A stretch of DNA of 42,270 nucleotides. Origin: an uncultured Kiritimatiellota bacterium. GTDB lineage: Bacteria > Verrucomicrobiota > Kiritimatiellia > RFP12 > UBA1067. A model generated the notes under the pieces. The model saw only the letters and a list, made by a program, of their open reading frames with translations. It searched no databases and was not told the origin of the DNA. A program made the translations under genes and the position numbers. Location of the stretch: contig CAKTZA010000031.1 of NCBI GenBank assembly GCA_934635045.1, positions 1 to 42,270 of the forward strand, read 5' to 3'. Below are positions 33,560 through 42,138 of this stretch, piece after piece. The first letter of the stretch is position 1. Every line of letters starts with the position of its first letter.

Positions 33560-34190
33560 TCTTCACCTTCAGTTCTTTCATCTGCTTCACGGCACGGGCG
33601 AAAAGTTGGTCGACGTTGGCCGTCGAGCTGATGCCGAGCCGTTCCTTGATTTCCAGTGAAGGCATGTGGAAACGGAGTTTCAGGAGCATGACGTACGCTT
33701 GCGCCGCGTTCCTCTGCCAAAGTTCCGCAAAGCACTTCTGCACGAGACTCCAGTTCTCGTTGCGCAACACAGGCAGGTCTTCTCCTGAATAGGCGTCGCC
33801 GCGATGCGACTCTGACAGCTCAAAGGCGATCTTCTCGCCCAGCGTCCGCTCGTCGCCCTCCGTGCCGGGGGCGCCCCCGTCAATGTCAACCAGACGCCCG
33901 ACATTCGGGTTCGACCGCTTGAGATAGCCTTCCACATAGCGGCGAAGCCAGCCGATGAGGGAGCCTTCGCCCCGGTAGTTGGCCAACCTGCCCTTGAAGA
34001 TCATGTCCTCGTACAGCCGACCGAGGAGATCGTAGAGGTCGACGCCCCACTCCGCCCGCAACTGACTGCGCCGTTTCGCCTTCTTCTCCTGGTCGATGAG
34101 GCGCGACAGGACGAATTGCCATGCCTCCCTGTCCTCCTTCATGAGAAGTACAGCCGTTGTCCTGTCATCAGGATAGCCCGCGTTGTCCAT
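33549..34190 (-). CDS. ECF-like sigma-70 family sigma factor
   Basis: A 213-residue sigma-70 family protein with region 2 (DLYDLLGRLYEDMIFKGRL, NYRGEGSLIGWLRRYVEGYL, corresponding to the DNA-melting helix) and region 4 (LKLRFHMPSLEIKERLGISS, VDQLFARAVKQMKEL), joined by a linker. It lacks regions 1 and 3, so it is of the ECF type. I take ATG 34190 (MDNAGYPDDR); the frame is open to 34301 but those 37 residues look non-native. A good extended -10 lies at 34398-34406, so transcription could also begin well upstream. The unknown gene and the protease overlap it downstream in one operon. A natural candidate for recognising the four two-box promoters in the window. Confidence 0.75.
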   Translation of the reverse strand: MDNAGYPDDRTTAVLLMKEDREAWQFVLSRLIDQEKKAKRRSQLRAEWGVDLYDLLGRLYEDMIFKGRLANYRGEGSLIGWLRRYVEGYLKRSNPNVGRLVDIDGGAPGTEGDERTLGEKIAFELSESHRGDAYSGEDLPVLRNENWSLVQKCFAELWQRNAAQAYVMLLKLRFHMPSLEIKERLGISSTANVDQLFARAVKQMKELKVKNEC

Positions 34191-34397
34191 GCAAAAGAAA
34201 GTCCTCTCTCCGTATCTCCCGCGAGGCTGTAGGAAAGGCCTGTAATGAAATACGAAGAGAGGCACGCAGGGCATGCGTGTCCTCTGCAACTGTATCGTCA
34301 TTACTGAAACTTCCTACATTTCGCGAGACGATTGCCTTGCAGCTTTTTTGCTAACGCCACCCCGGCATGCGCGCGCACACCGAGACAACAGGGCGGT

Positions 34398-34406
34398 AGT
34401 ATAGCA
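34398..34406 (-). promoter_or_regulatory. extended -10 for the sigma factor operon
   Basis: TGCTATACT on the minus strand, in the 170-base gap after the PP2C gene. The predicted transcript has a leader of about 200 bases before ATG 34190. Confidence 0.55.
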
Positions 34407-34475
34407 TTTTCACCGCGCCTTGCGCAATTCGCGCACACGGAAACCGAAGTCTCATGGGCAGCAGATGCCGCCGCG

Positions 34476-35219
34476 TCAGACCCCCAGCAGGACAAAGGAA
34501 TAGTTGTCCGGCGCGCCGTGACGGACGACATCCGCCGCGATGCGCGCCGCTGCCGCGTCAAGCGTCGGTGCGGCGGACACGAAGGCGGCGAGGCGTCCGG
34601 CCGAAACGACGTCATGCACGCCGTCCGTGCAGAGCAGGAAGCGCGAAGCGTCCGTCGACTCAAGTTCCGTCCATTCGACGCGCACCGACTCCGCCGCGCC
34701 GATCGCGCGCGTGAGCGCATGGCTGCCCGCCCCTGCGCGGTGGTCGCGCGTCAGCAGTTCCGGCATGCCGCGCCGGAAGCGATAGATGCGACTGTCGCCG
34801 ACATTGCAGATTGCCGCGTGACGCGGATTTTCGGGATCGAGCACCAGCGCCGCGACGGTCGAGGCCACAAGCGGCACGCCCTTCTCGCGCGCGTAGGCGA
34901 ACAGGGCCGCGTTCGCGTCCTCAATCGCCTTCTGCACGGCCGACGTGCGGGCCTTGAACGTGTCCGCCGCCGCATACGTGACCATCTTCAGGTTCGCGCA
35001 GACGATCTCGCTCGCCCGCGCGCCCTCCGCGCCGCCGCCCACGCCGTCCGCGACACAGTAGACCAGCCGCGCGTCGTCGACGAAGAGGTGATCCTGATTG
35101 TCGGCGCGCACCAACCCCGTCTCGCTTTGCGCGACGGACTTGACGGCAACCGCCTCGGCCTCATGCGCCAGCTCCCTCGGCACCACCGCCTCTCGCTTCC
35201 GAAATCCGAACAGGATCAT
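34476..35219 (-). CDS. PP2C-family serine/threonine phosphatase
   Basis: A 247-residue metal-dependent phosphatase. Conserved metal and catalytic segments are present: RADNQDHLFV, VADGVGGGAEGARAS, VGDSRIYRFRRG, TRDHRAGAG, LLCTDGVHDVV and the terminal APDNYSFVLLGV. Such enzymes remove phosphate from Ser/Thr of proteins, opposing Hanks-type kinases; none is in the window. ATG 35219 overlaps the ABC ATPase stop (ATGA). The start MILFGFRKR has no signal peptide, so it is cytosolic. Confidence 0.9.
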   Translation of the reverse strand: MILFGFRKREAVVPRELAHEAEAVAVKSVAQSETGLVRADNQDHLFVDDARLVYCVADGVGGGAEGARASEIVCANLKMVTYAAADTFKARTSAVQKAIEDANAALFAYAREKGVPLVASTVAALVLDPENPRHAAICNVGDSRIYRFRRGMPELLTRDHRAGAGSHALTRAIGAAESVRVEWTELESTDASRFLLCTDGVHDVVSAGRLAAFVSAAPTLDAAAARIAADVVRHGAPDNYSFVLLGV

Positions 35220-35962
35220 CGCCCGGCCTCCTCGCGCCGTGTGCCGCACGCGATGCGCGGCACGGCGGCAATCAGGGCGCGCGTGTAATCCGCCTGCGGC
35301 GCCTTCAGCACCGCCTCGGCCGCGCCCGCTTCGACGATCTTGCCGCGATGCATCACGAGGATGCGATCCGCGACGTGCTGCACGACGCCGAGGTCGTGCG
35401 TGATGAAGAGAAGCGACAGCGACAGGCGGCGCTTGAGCGATTCCAGCAGGTCAAGCACCGTCGCGCGGATGGAGATGTCGAGCGCGCTCACCGCCTCGTC
35501 GCAGATGAGGAGCTCCGGTCGCGCCGCGAGCGCACGGGCGATGCAGATGCGCTGGCGCTGTCCGCCGGAGAACTCGTGCGGATAGCGGTCAAGCGCATCC
35601 GCAGTCAGGCCCACCAGCTCCAGCAGCTCCGTCGTCGTGAAGGCGTTCGGACGGTTCACGTGCAGCACTTCGCCGATCGCCGCGCGCGTCGTGAGGCGAG
35701 GATTGAGCGAGCCGAGCGGATCCTGAAAGACCATCGAGACGCGCCCGTACAGACGCACGTCTCCGGCCGTCGCCTTCTGAAGCCCTGCGATGACGCGCGC
35801 CACCGTCGACTTGCCGCTGCCGGACTCGCCGACGACGCCCAGCGTCTCGCCGCGCTTCAGGACGAACGACACGCCATCGACGGCCTTCACGTACCCGACC
35901 GTCCGCGCAAAGACGCCCTTCTTCACCGGGAACCAGACCTTCAGGTCCCGGACTTCGAGCAT
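35216..35962 (-). CDS. ABC transporter ATP-binding protein (Opp/Dpp type)
   Basis: A 248-residue ATPase of the OppF/DppF type: Walker A (GESGSGKST), Q-loop (MVFQDPLGSLNPR, typical of oligopeptide importers), signature (FSGGQRQRICIARAL), Walker B (LLICDEAVSALD; most members have DEP here) and H-loop (LLFITHDL). No permease or binding protein is near, so its partners lie elsewhere or it is a leftover. ATG 35962 follows the nadB stop with a one-base gap; a longer start at 35980 would overlap nadB. Confidence 0.9.
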   Translation of the reverse strand: MLEVRDLKVWFPVKKGVFARTVGYVKAVDGVSFVLKRGETLGVVGESGSGKSTVARVIAGLQKATAGDVRLYGRVSMVFQDPLGSLNPRLTTRAAIGEVLHVNRPNAFTTTELLELVGLTADALDRYPHEFSGGQRQRICIARALAARPELLICDEAVSALDISIRATVLDLLESLKRRLSLSLLFITHDLGVVQHVADRILVMHRGKIVEAGAAEAVLKAPQADYTRALIAAVPRIACGTRREEAGR

Positions 35963-35963
35963 G

Positions 35964-37592
35964 TCATCCCCGATAGCCATCGAGCACCGTCTGCTTCGGA
36001 CGCTTGGACTGGCGGGGATAGTCGAGCGTGTAATGGAGGCCGCGCGACTCGTGCCGCTTCTGCGCGCTCTTCACGATCAGCTCCGCGCAGACCGCGAGGT
36101 TGCGCAGCTCCAGCGTGTCCGGCGTGACGAGGTAGCGGAAGTAGTAGTCGTGGATCTCGCGGCGAATCATGCGCAGACGGTGCGCCGCGCGCGCAAGCCG
36201 CTTGTTCGTGCGGACGATGCCCACATAGTCCCACATCAGGCGGCGAATCTCGTCCCACATATGCGAAACCAGCACCGCCTCGTCCGGCGGCACGGCGCTC
36301 CCGATCTTCCAGTCGGGGATCGCGGGCTTCCAAGGTCTTCCCTCTTCCTTCTTCCCTTTTCCTTCTTCCTTCCCGAAGTCCTCCGGGTGCGGGCCGAGCC
36401 GGGCGGCGGTCAGGCGCGCGCAGACGAGAGCCTCCATGAGCGAGTTGGACGCAAGGCGGTTCGCGCCGTGCAGACCCGTGCAGGCGCACTCGCCGACGGC
36501 GGAGAGCCCGCGAATCGAGGTGCGGCCGTCCGTCGTCGCCTGGATGCCGCCGCAGGTGTAGTGCGCGGCGGGGACGACGGGGATGAGGTCCTTCGCCATG
36601 TCGATGCCGAAGGAGAGGCACTTCGCGTAGATGTTCGGGAAGCGCGCCTTCAGGTAGGCCGCCCCTTTCTTGCGGATGTCGAGGAACATGCAGTCGTCGC
36701 CCGTGCGCTTCATTTCGGAATCGATCGAGCGCGCGACGATGTCGCGCGGCGCGAGCGAACCGCGCGGGTCGTACTTCTTCATGAACGCCTTGCCGTGCTT
36801 GTTGACGAGGACGGCCCCCTCGCCGCGCACGGCCTCGGAGATGAGGAAGCGCTTCGCCTGCGGATGGTAGAGGCAGGTCGGGTGGAACTGGATGAACTCC
36901 ATGTTCTCGATCTTCGCCCCCGCGCGCCACGCGAGCGCGATGCCGTCGCCCGTCGCCGTGTCGGGGTTGCACGTGTAGAGGTAGACCTTGCCGCAGCCGC
37001 CCGTCGCGAGAATCGTGTTCGGCGAGCGGATCGCGTAGATCTCGCCCGTCGGCTTGTCCATGACGTACGCGCCGACGCACCGCTTCTCGCCCTTGAGGCC
37101 GATGCGGTTGGACATGACGAGGTCGATGACGATCGTCTGCTCGCGCACCTCGATCGCCTTCTCGCGCTTCACGCGGCGGATCATCGCCGCCTCGCACTTC
37201 TCGCCCGTGATGTCGCCGGCGTGGAAGATGCGCCGCGCGCTATGGCCGCCCTCGCGCGTCAGGTCCCACGAGCCGTCCTCCTTCTTCGCGAAGCGGACGC
37301 CGCAGTCGATGAGGTCCTGAATGCCGGCGGGCGCATTCTCGCAGATCTCGTGGACGACCTCGCTCTTGCCGAGCCACGCGCCGGCGATCATCGTGTCACG
37401 CGCGTGTTTGTCGAAGGTGTCCTTCGGATCCATCACGCAGCAGATGCCGCCCTGCGCGAAGTTCGAGTTGCAGTCCTGAAGCCGCGCCTTCGTCACGACG
37501 ACGACCTTGCCGTAGGCGGCGAGGTGCAGCGCGCTCATGAGGCCCGCCATGCCGGACCCGACGACGAGATAGTCGCAATCGACGGTCTTCAC
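35964..37592 (-). CDS. nadB: L-aspartate oxidase
   Basis: NadB oxidises L-aspartate to iminoaspartate, the first step of NAD synthesis, with FAD. The 542-residue protein has the FAD loop (YLVVGSGMAGLMSALHL, residues 8-24), SNFAQGGICCVMDP, the active-site segment MEFIQFHPTCLYHP, HYTCGGIQATTDGRTS and the helical C-terminal domain. The GTG at 37592 is chosen because AAGGAG lies 7 bases upstream; the ATG at 37676 is impossible as it overlaps the -10 box. A Lys/Glu/Gly insert (GKEEGKGKKEEGRP) lies between the flavin domain and the helical domain. The partner nadA is not in the window. Confidence 0.93.
   Translation of the reverse strand: MKTVDCDYLVVGSGMAGLMSALHLAAYGKVVVVTKARLQDCNSNFAQGGICCVMDPKDTFDKHARDTMIAGAWLGKSEVVHEICENAPAGIQDLIDCGVRFAKKEDGSWDLTREGGHSARRIFHAGDITGEKCEAAMIRRVKREKAIEVREQTIVIDLVMSNRIGLKGEKRCVGAYVMDKPTGEIYAIRSPNTILATGGCGKVYLYTCNPDTATGDGIALAWRAGAKIENMEFIQFHPTCLYHPQAKRFLISEAVRGEGAVLVNKHGKAFMKKYDPRGSLAPRDIVARSIDSEMKRTGDDCMFLDIRKKGAAYLKARFPNIYAKCLSFGIDMAKDLIPVVPAAHYTCGGIQATTDGRTSIRGLSAVGECACTGLHGANRLASNSLMEALVCARLTAARLGPHPEDFGKEEGKGKKEEGRPWKPAIPDWKIGSAVPPDEAVLVSHMWDEIRRLMWDYVGIVRTNKRLARAAHRLRMIRREIHDYYFRYLVTPDTLELRNLAVCAELIVKSAQKRHESRGLHYTLDYPRQSKRPKQTVLDGYRG
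36337..36370 (-). repeat. AAGGGAAGAAGG-type repeat inside nadB
   Basis: A purine-only run on the coding strand, in frame, encoding GKEEGKGKKEEGR. It lies at a domain boundary, between GPHPEDF and PWKPAIPDWK. Confidence 0.75.
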
Positions 37593-37676
37593 GCCGCGCT
37601 CCTTCCGGTCGGTCGCGCGTTCCGGCGCACATTCTGGTGTCTGTTCATCTTCTGTTCCCTGTCTTGCACACCGCAT

Positions 37677-37685
37677 AGTATACCA
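37677..37685 (-). promoter_or_regulatory. extended -10 for nadB operon
   Basis: TGGTATACT on the minus strand, 85 bases before the nadB GTG start. The nadB leader is therefore about 75 bases; it holds no gene. Confidence 0.65.
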
Positions 37686-37758
37686 AAATGACGGGCGAGA
37701 CGTTCATCCGCCCGGTGCCGCAGGCATTCACCCCACCAATCTGCAAGAATCCGCCGCT

Positions 37759-38520
37759 CTATCGACTGCTTGCGCAGCTTTCAGGGACATTCGTTAGACT
37801 CGGCTCAACCTGTCGAGACAGCACGGCCTTATACTCATCAGCATCCGTCTGCCGTTCCGCGCGGATTGCATCCCGTGTGCGCACGGTACGGCCAAGCCGC
37901 TTCTCGATGGAATGCTGGAGAGCGTCGCGGCGGCCTTTGGGCAGATGTTTTGTCATGTCGGGGAAATCGTATTCTTCAAGACTGTCAAGCGCGAGGCGAT
38001 GCAGCCGGTAAAGCGACAGGTAGCACCTGCGCCATTCTTCGTAGCGCTGGCGATTATCCTGACTTCCCATGACGTGCGAGATCACTCTTTTTCTCGTTGG
38101 CCGTATGCGATCCAACTCTTCTCTTAGCCGCAGGATGAGCTTGAGCCGGACTTCCAGTTGGGTTTCGGGCTTGGCGTGAACCTGTTCAAGTCCAAAGGCG
38201 ATGGATGTGGTGAAAATGTTGCACACGTTGTTCAGGTAGTCACGACGTGCCTTGTAATTCATCTTGTGCATATCGCATGCCAACAGCCGGTCTATCCATG
38301 TTACAAAGCATTTGACCTGTTGGGATGAGTCGGGAAGGCGATAGATCGTTTCGGCGACATCAATCGACTGATCCGCAATCGGGATGTCGAGTGACTTAGC
38401 TCCTTGCGCATAAGCGACCGAATCACCTATCTTTTCACTTACGCTATCTGGAATCCCGGTTTTATTGCAACCAAGGCAAAGAGACGCCAAGAGGACAAAG
38501 GTAAAATCAATTCGATGCAT
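37759..38520 (-). CDS. uncharacterised lipoprotein
   Basis: A 253-residue predicted lipoprotein (MHRIDFTFVLLASLCLGC, lipobox LCLGC). The rest is helical, with no motif I know (AQGAKSLDIPIADQSIDVAE; LEVRLKLILRLREELDRIRP; CYLSLYRLHRLALDSLEEYD). Last gene of the three-gene operon headed by 41642-42121; it starts 5 bases after the surface protein's stop. Confidence 0.7.
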   Translation of the reverse strand: MHRIDFTFVLLASLCLGCNKTGIPDSVSEKIGDSVAYAQGAKSLDIPIADQSIDVAETIYRLPDSSQQVKCFVTWIDRLLACDMHKMNYKARRDYLNNVCNIFTTSIAFGLEQVHAKPETQLEVRLKLILRLREELDRIRPTRKRVISHVMGSQDNRQRYEEWRRCYLSLYRLHRLALDSLEEYDFPDMTKHLPKGRRDALQHSIEKRLGRTVRTRDAIRAERQTDADEYKAVLSRQVEPSLTNVPESCASSR

Positions 38521-38525
38521 CGTAC

Positions 38526-41500
38526 TTACTCCATTTGAACGCCATTCAGATAGATTGTTCCGTTGATTTCTCGCGTTACTGCCTGCCGCAATTTCCGAAC
38601 GCCTGTCTTGCCCGTCTTAAAGATGACATTCTCATGGACGGTATCTTCGGCAAAGCGTCCACGGACAAGCGCGGTGCGGTTCGTGATCCCCTCATTCCAT
38701 CCGTAAGGTATCGCCCAAGTCAGCGTGCCATACGCCCATCCGAAACGCAAGTCGTTCGTCAGGATGCCATCAGGCGTCACGCGCGGCAATGCCGTATAGA
38801 TTCCCGGTGCATCCACGCCACACAGATGGTCGGCTGATAGCAGCAGCCAGTTTCCTGCTCCATTGTCAGACGTGTGGCTGAGCAGGTTCGTGAAGTGGTT
38901 GTTCAAGAAGTAGCCAGAACGGCTCCCAATGTCGCACGGGATCTCTTCGACGGCCAATCCTGAGAACGAAACGTCCAGCGGAAGAACATAGAGGTCAAAT
39001 TCCAGACCAATGCCGCCTGCGTGTCCTATTGGGGCGCCCCCTTTCCAATAGCCAATGTTCCGGGGCTCAATCGCTTGCGGCTCAACAACTACAAGTTCGG
39101 GTGTGTACTCGGCTTCTTGGCAATTGGCTATCAAGGGATTTCGTGCCGGATGCAGCGGACTGCTGTATTGAGAGAGGTTGTTTGTCATGTATCCGCCTCC
39201 AGGCGTAGACCAATTGACCTTTGGGGCAGAAGGTGTCTGAAAGCAATTGATTTTTTCATTGACCCCAAGGCGATGCCTGTTTGGACAAGGGTTCTCGACG
39301 GCACGCAAGACAGCCTTGAATTCTAATCGAATCGCCGTCGCCTTGTCGACGGTCGTCTGCGACCACTCCGTCTCGTTCTCCGTGAACGTCGCCGTGACGA
39401 CGATGTCGTCCTCGCCGCCGCTCGGCCTGACGGCGCGGTAGGTGTTCTTGAAAGTGACCTCCTCGCCCGGCTCAAGATCCTGCTCGAACGGCAGGGGGCG
39501 TCCGCCGTATTGCACGAGGCCGTCCACGCCCCGGATCTCGATGCGGACGTGTCCGCCGCGCGTGCCGCCGTAGGCCCAGCAGGCGAGCTCCGTCTCGGTC
39601 GACCGCCACGGAACGGTCTCGCCCGGCGCGCTCTCGTAGTCGTCCTCGAAGAAGACGACACGCTTCGAGAACGTCGCCGACGCGCCCGGCAGGGGCGGGT
39701 CCTTGTCGGGGTCTTGGTCGTCGCCGGGGTGATCGACGCTGCCGCCGCACCCGCAGGAGCCGCCGTAGGCCGGGAGGCGGTAGCCCTCATATTCGAGATA
39801 GCCCGTCGCGGAACAGCCGCCGCAGGCGCAGCCGTCACCGCACGTGATTGAGAACGTGTAGCCGCTCCCCGAAATGCGGCAGCAGACGTTCGTCCATGTG
39901 AACGCTCCGCCGATGCCAGAGGGGACAACTTGCATGGTGAACGTCCTGGAAGGTTTGGAGAAAGTTTGGAAGGTCGGTAAGAGCGTGAAGGAGGTGAGGG
40001 AAGTATTGCTGTCGCTAAACATGGAAAAGCCTACGGCGTTCAACACGGAGGTGTTGGAGGACAGGAGACACGGAGTTTCTTTGACAGGATTCACAAGATT
40101 TGAAGGGCTTGAAGCATGAGTTCCTACAATCCTGTCAATCTTGCCAATTCTGTCTAAACCATCCTCTCCCTCTCCGTGCCTCTGTACCTCAAACCTCTCC
40201 GTGTTGAACGCCGTAGGCTTACGAGATATCGAAACTGGCCAATGGAGCCACAATGCAGCCCCATTCTCCTCCCTTGAGTCCTCGATGTCGTCGCTCGACT
40301 TGGCGGCGACCTCGAACGGCATCGGGCACGTCACGCGGTACGTCTTGCCGATGAGGAACGTGACGCGGTTCGTCGCGTCCGCCTCGGCGATGAACGAGGG
40401 ATCGGCGAGGTTCGATTCTCCGTCGCCCGTGAACGTCACATGGGCGTTGGCCTGTCGCACAACGAGATCGACCCAGCAGTAGGCGTCCGCGTTCGCGCCC
40501 TCCGGCAGCGTCTGGTGCAGGCCGAACTGGGGCGTGTCCGACGGGGCGAGCGGCGCGTCGTCCGCGTCGTTCGGGATGCCGTCGTCGTCCCAGTCGTCGG
40601 GATTGACGCGGCGGTAGACGTATTCCACCTCATTGGAGCGGGCGATGAAGTCGCCGTTCGGAAAAAGTTCGAGCTGAGCGTTGACAGGCGGGTGGTCCAC
40701 GAATTGACACGAATTCTCACGAATTGAAATTCGTGTTGATTCGTGAAGATTCGTGGATAGTCTCTCGTAGGGGTTGCCGAGAAAGAAATTCTCCCACGTC
40801 AGCAAGGCCGAGCTATTCGTGGTCGCGGCCGCCCAGAGGTAGGATTGGCCGTGCCGCGCGAACATCGGCGCACCGACAACCACAATCTCGTTCGAGGCGT
40901 TCCGCAGCTGCGGACGCACCTTGCCCCACGTGTGCGCCCAGAGTGACGTCACGACATGGGGGCCCAAAGGAAAAAGGAAGAGGGAAGAGGGAAGAAGTTG
41001 ACCGTCCGCACTTCTTCCTTTTTCCCTCTTCCCTTTTCCTTCCTCCCCCAGCAACACCCATGCTCTTCCCCTGTAGGCATCGGTGAGGTGCCATGTGCCG
41101 ACGAGCCGCGCGTTCACCGATCGCGTGTAGGAGATCGCCGCGTTCGTCCGCACCGTTTCGAGTCGGTAGCCGCGCACCACGTCGTTGGACGTGACAATTT
41201 TCTCACACGGAGACACGGAGGCACGGAGTTCAGACGAATCCTTGTCCACGGATTGGCACGAATCTTCACAGATTTCGATTCGTGCAGATTCGTGTTGATT
41301 CGTGGCCTCACATTCTTCACCCTCTCCGTGGCTCACCCCGCATAGCGCCTGCTTCGCAGCTCGCTTCGCTCGGGGGATATGTGCCTCCGTGTGAGTCGTT
41401 TCCACCTGTGCCGATTCGTGTTGGTTCGTGGACTCGTTCGTCGGCTTCTGTGCGAAGACCGTCGCGACGACAATCGCCGCCACAAGCACGGCCTTGCTCG

Positions 41501-41642
41501 TCGGCGGCAGGCTGATGAACTGTTCCGACAATTCACGCAGAAAATGTCTTGCCCGCACGGCAACCGCGACGGCAAGGCATCCGCCCGCGAACACCACGCA
41601 AAGCCACACGAAAGCTGACTCTCGCAAGACAGGCGCGACCAT
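38526..41642 (-). CDS. large surface/exported protein with embedded repeats
   Basis: A 1038-residue protein. ATG 41642 overlaps the stop of the preceding gene (TGATG). Two hydrophobic helices near the start (AFVWLCVVFAGGCLAVAVAV; KAVLVAAIVVATVFA) suggest membrane anchoring. A calcium-binding thrombospondin-3-like segment follows (DDWDDDGIPNDADDAP), then a Cys-rich stretch (CGDGCACGGCSATGYLEYEG). The C-terminal 250 residues (NTYRAVRPSG to the end) have no family name I know. Segments such as NQHESARIEICEDSCQSVDK, LRASVSPCEK, EEGKGKREKGR and KPTAFNTERFEVQRHGEGED are translations of dispersed repeats, so the protein is a mosaic of native and repeat-derived parts. It may be a contact or adhesion protein. 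Confidence 0.65.
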   Translation of the reverse strand: MVAPVLRESAFVWLCVVFAGGCLAVAVAVRARHFLRELSEQFISLPPTSKAVLVAAIVVATVFAQKPTNESTNQHESAQVETTHTEAHIPRAKRAAKQALCGVSHGEGEECEATNQHESARIEICEDSCQSVDKDSSELRASVSPCEKIVTSNDVVRGYRLETVRTNAAISYTRSVNARLVGTWHLTDAYRGRAWVLLGEEGKGKREKGRSADGQLLPSSLFLFPLGPHVVTSLWAHTWGKVRPQLRNASNEIVVVGAPMFARHGQSYLWAAATTNSSALLTWENFFLGNPYERLSTNLHESTRISIRENSCQFVDHPPVNAQLELFPNGDFIARSNEVEYVYRRVNPDDWDDDGIPNDADDAPLAPSDTPQFGLHQTLPEGANADAYCWVDLVVRQANAHVTFTGDGESNLADPSFIAEADATNRVTFLIGKTYRVTCPMPFEVAAKSSDDIEDSREENGAALWLHWPVSISRKPTAFNTERFEVQRHGEGEDGLDRIGKIDRIVGTHASSPSNLVNPVKETPCLLSSNTSVLNAVGFSMFSDSNTSLTSFTLLPTFQTFSKPSRTFTMQVVPSGIGGAFTWTNVCCRISGSGYTFSITCGDGCACGGCSATGYLEYEGYRLPAYGGSCGCGGSVDHPGDDQDPDKDPPLPGASATFSKRVVFFEDDYESAPGETVPWRSTETELACWAYGGTRGGHVRIEIRGVDGLVQYGGRPLPFEQDLEPGEEVTFKNTYRAVRPSGGEDDIVVTATFTENETEWSQTTVDKATAIRLEFKAVLRAVENPCPNRHRLGVNEKINCFQTPSAPKVNWSTPGGGYMTNNLSQYSSPLHPARNPLIANCQEAEYTPELVVVEPQAIEPRNIGYWKGGAPIGHAGGIGLEFDLYVLPLDVSFSGLAVEEIPCDIGSRSGYFLNNHFTNLLSHTSDNGAGNWLLLSADHLCGVDAPGIYTALPRVTPDGILTNDLRFGWAYGTLTWAIPYGWNEGITNRTALVRGRFAEDTVHENVIFKTGKTGVRKLRQAVTREINGTIYLNGVQME
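40029..40220. repeat. inverted repeat pair with CACGGAG and ACAGGATT repeats
   Basis: AAGCCTACGGCGTTCAACAC at 40029 reappears in inverted form at 40201-40220 (GTGTTGAACGCCGTAGGCTT). Between them are ACAGGATTCACAAGATT at 40083 and its inverse (TCCTGTCAATCTTG) at 40131. All are in frame in the surface protein gene. Confidence 0.7.
40697..40756. repeat. 60-base ATTCGTG palindrome, copy 1
   Basis: An imperfect palindrome from CCACGAAT to ATTCGTGG, with three CACGAAT units on one arm and three ATTCGTG units on the other. It encodes HESTRISIRENSC and lies in frame in the surface protein gene. Confidence 0.8.
40969..41045. repeat. AAGGGAAGAAGG-type inverted repeat in surface protein
   Basis: Here the purine-rich arm (40969-41003) and its complement (41017-41045) form an inverted pair around a short spacer, unlike the single-arm copies in dus, mfd and nadB. 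The arms encode EEGKGKREKG and LPSSLFLFP on the minus strand. Confidence 0.75.
41202..41309. repeat. CACGGAG repeat followed by 60-base ATTCGTG palindrome, copy 2
   Basis: ACACGGAGACACGGAGGCACGGAG (41206-41229) is followed by a second CCACGG...ATTCGTGG palindrome of 60 bases (41246-41305). Together they encode NQHESARIEICEDS and LRASVSPCEK. A half copy (GATTCGTGTTGGTTCGTGG) lies at about 41411-41431. Confidence 0.75.
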
Positions 41643-42121
41643 CACCGAATCTCCATGACGACGCCCGGACGCCGGCCCTCGACGAGAACGACCTCGCCGA
41701 CCTCGGCGGCACCCCGCCGCGTGACGCGGACGAGATTCCACGCCGCGTCCATCTTCGGACGCTTCAGAACGAAAGTTTGTTCTGCCCGTTCGACAGTCGG
41801 CACGCCCGTTTCTCTCAGGTCATCAACCGCCGCCTCACGGCAGAACCACTTCCCACAATTGAATCCAAACGCCCAATCCGCCTCAGCCAGTCCGAGAACG
41901 CTGTCCCCGTTCGCGTCCGTCCCGATCGCCACCTCGACGCAGTTCGTCGGCGAGGCGTCGAGCGCAAGCGTGAACTCGATGCGGCTCATCGTCTCGAAAT
42001 TGACTGAAAAGGGAATGTTCGTGGTCGCCTCCGAAAGGGCGGAGGCGTCAAATGGCAACGGCGGGACGTCCACGCCAAACGCCGCCAGAGGGAGGATGAG
42101 ACTCGCCACAACCATTTTCAT
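41642..42121 (-). CDS. uncharacterised exported protein
   Basis: A 159-residue protein with a short signal peptide (MKMVVASLILPLAAFG). The mature part is acidic and probably strand-rich (FSVNFETMSRIEFTLALD, AIGTDANGDSVLGLAEADW, which looks like a calcium-type DxNGDS turn). It heads the operon with the large surface protein, whose start overlaps its stop. ATG 42121 lies 8 bases after an extended -10, so the mRNA is likely leaderless; ATG 42115 is an alternative. Confidence 0.7.
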   Translation of the reverse strand: MKMVVASLILPLAAFGVDVPPLPFDASALSEATTNIPFSVNFETMSRIEFTLALDASPTNCVEVAIGTDANGDSVLGLAEADWAFGFNCGKWFCREAAVDDLRETGVPTVERAEQTFVLKRPKMDAAWNLVRVTRRGAAEVGEVVLVEGRRPGVVMEIR

Positions 42122-42129
42122 TGGCTGGA

Positions 42130-42138
42130 ATTATATCA
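42130..42138 (-). promoter_or_regulatory. extended -10 for the surface protein operon
   Basis: TGATATAAT on the minus strand; 8 bases later comes the ATG of the 41642-42121 gene, as with gyrA. The remaining 132 bases to the window end hold no gene that I can support. Confidence 0.65.

Noticed and set aside
34191..34301. 37-residue N-terminal extension of the sigma factor
   Set aside because: It is Arg/Phe/Pro-rich, unlike ECF sigma starts, and ATG 34190 gives a usual length. Not excluded, because the ribosome site is weak.
37593..37676. N-terminal extension of NadB from ATG 37676
   Set aside because: The ATG overlaps the end of the -10 box, and the GTG at 37592 has an AAGGAG at the right distance and matches the family start.
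38526..41642. Frameshifts or assembly damage in the large surface protein
   Set aside because: The odd peptide segments match in-frame dispersed repeats, and the frame remains open throughout; no break was needed to explain it.
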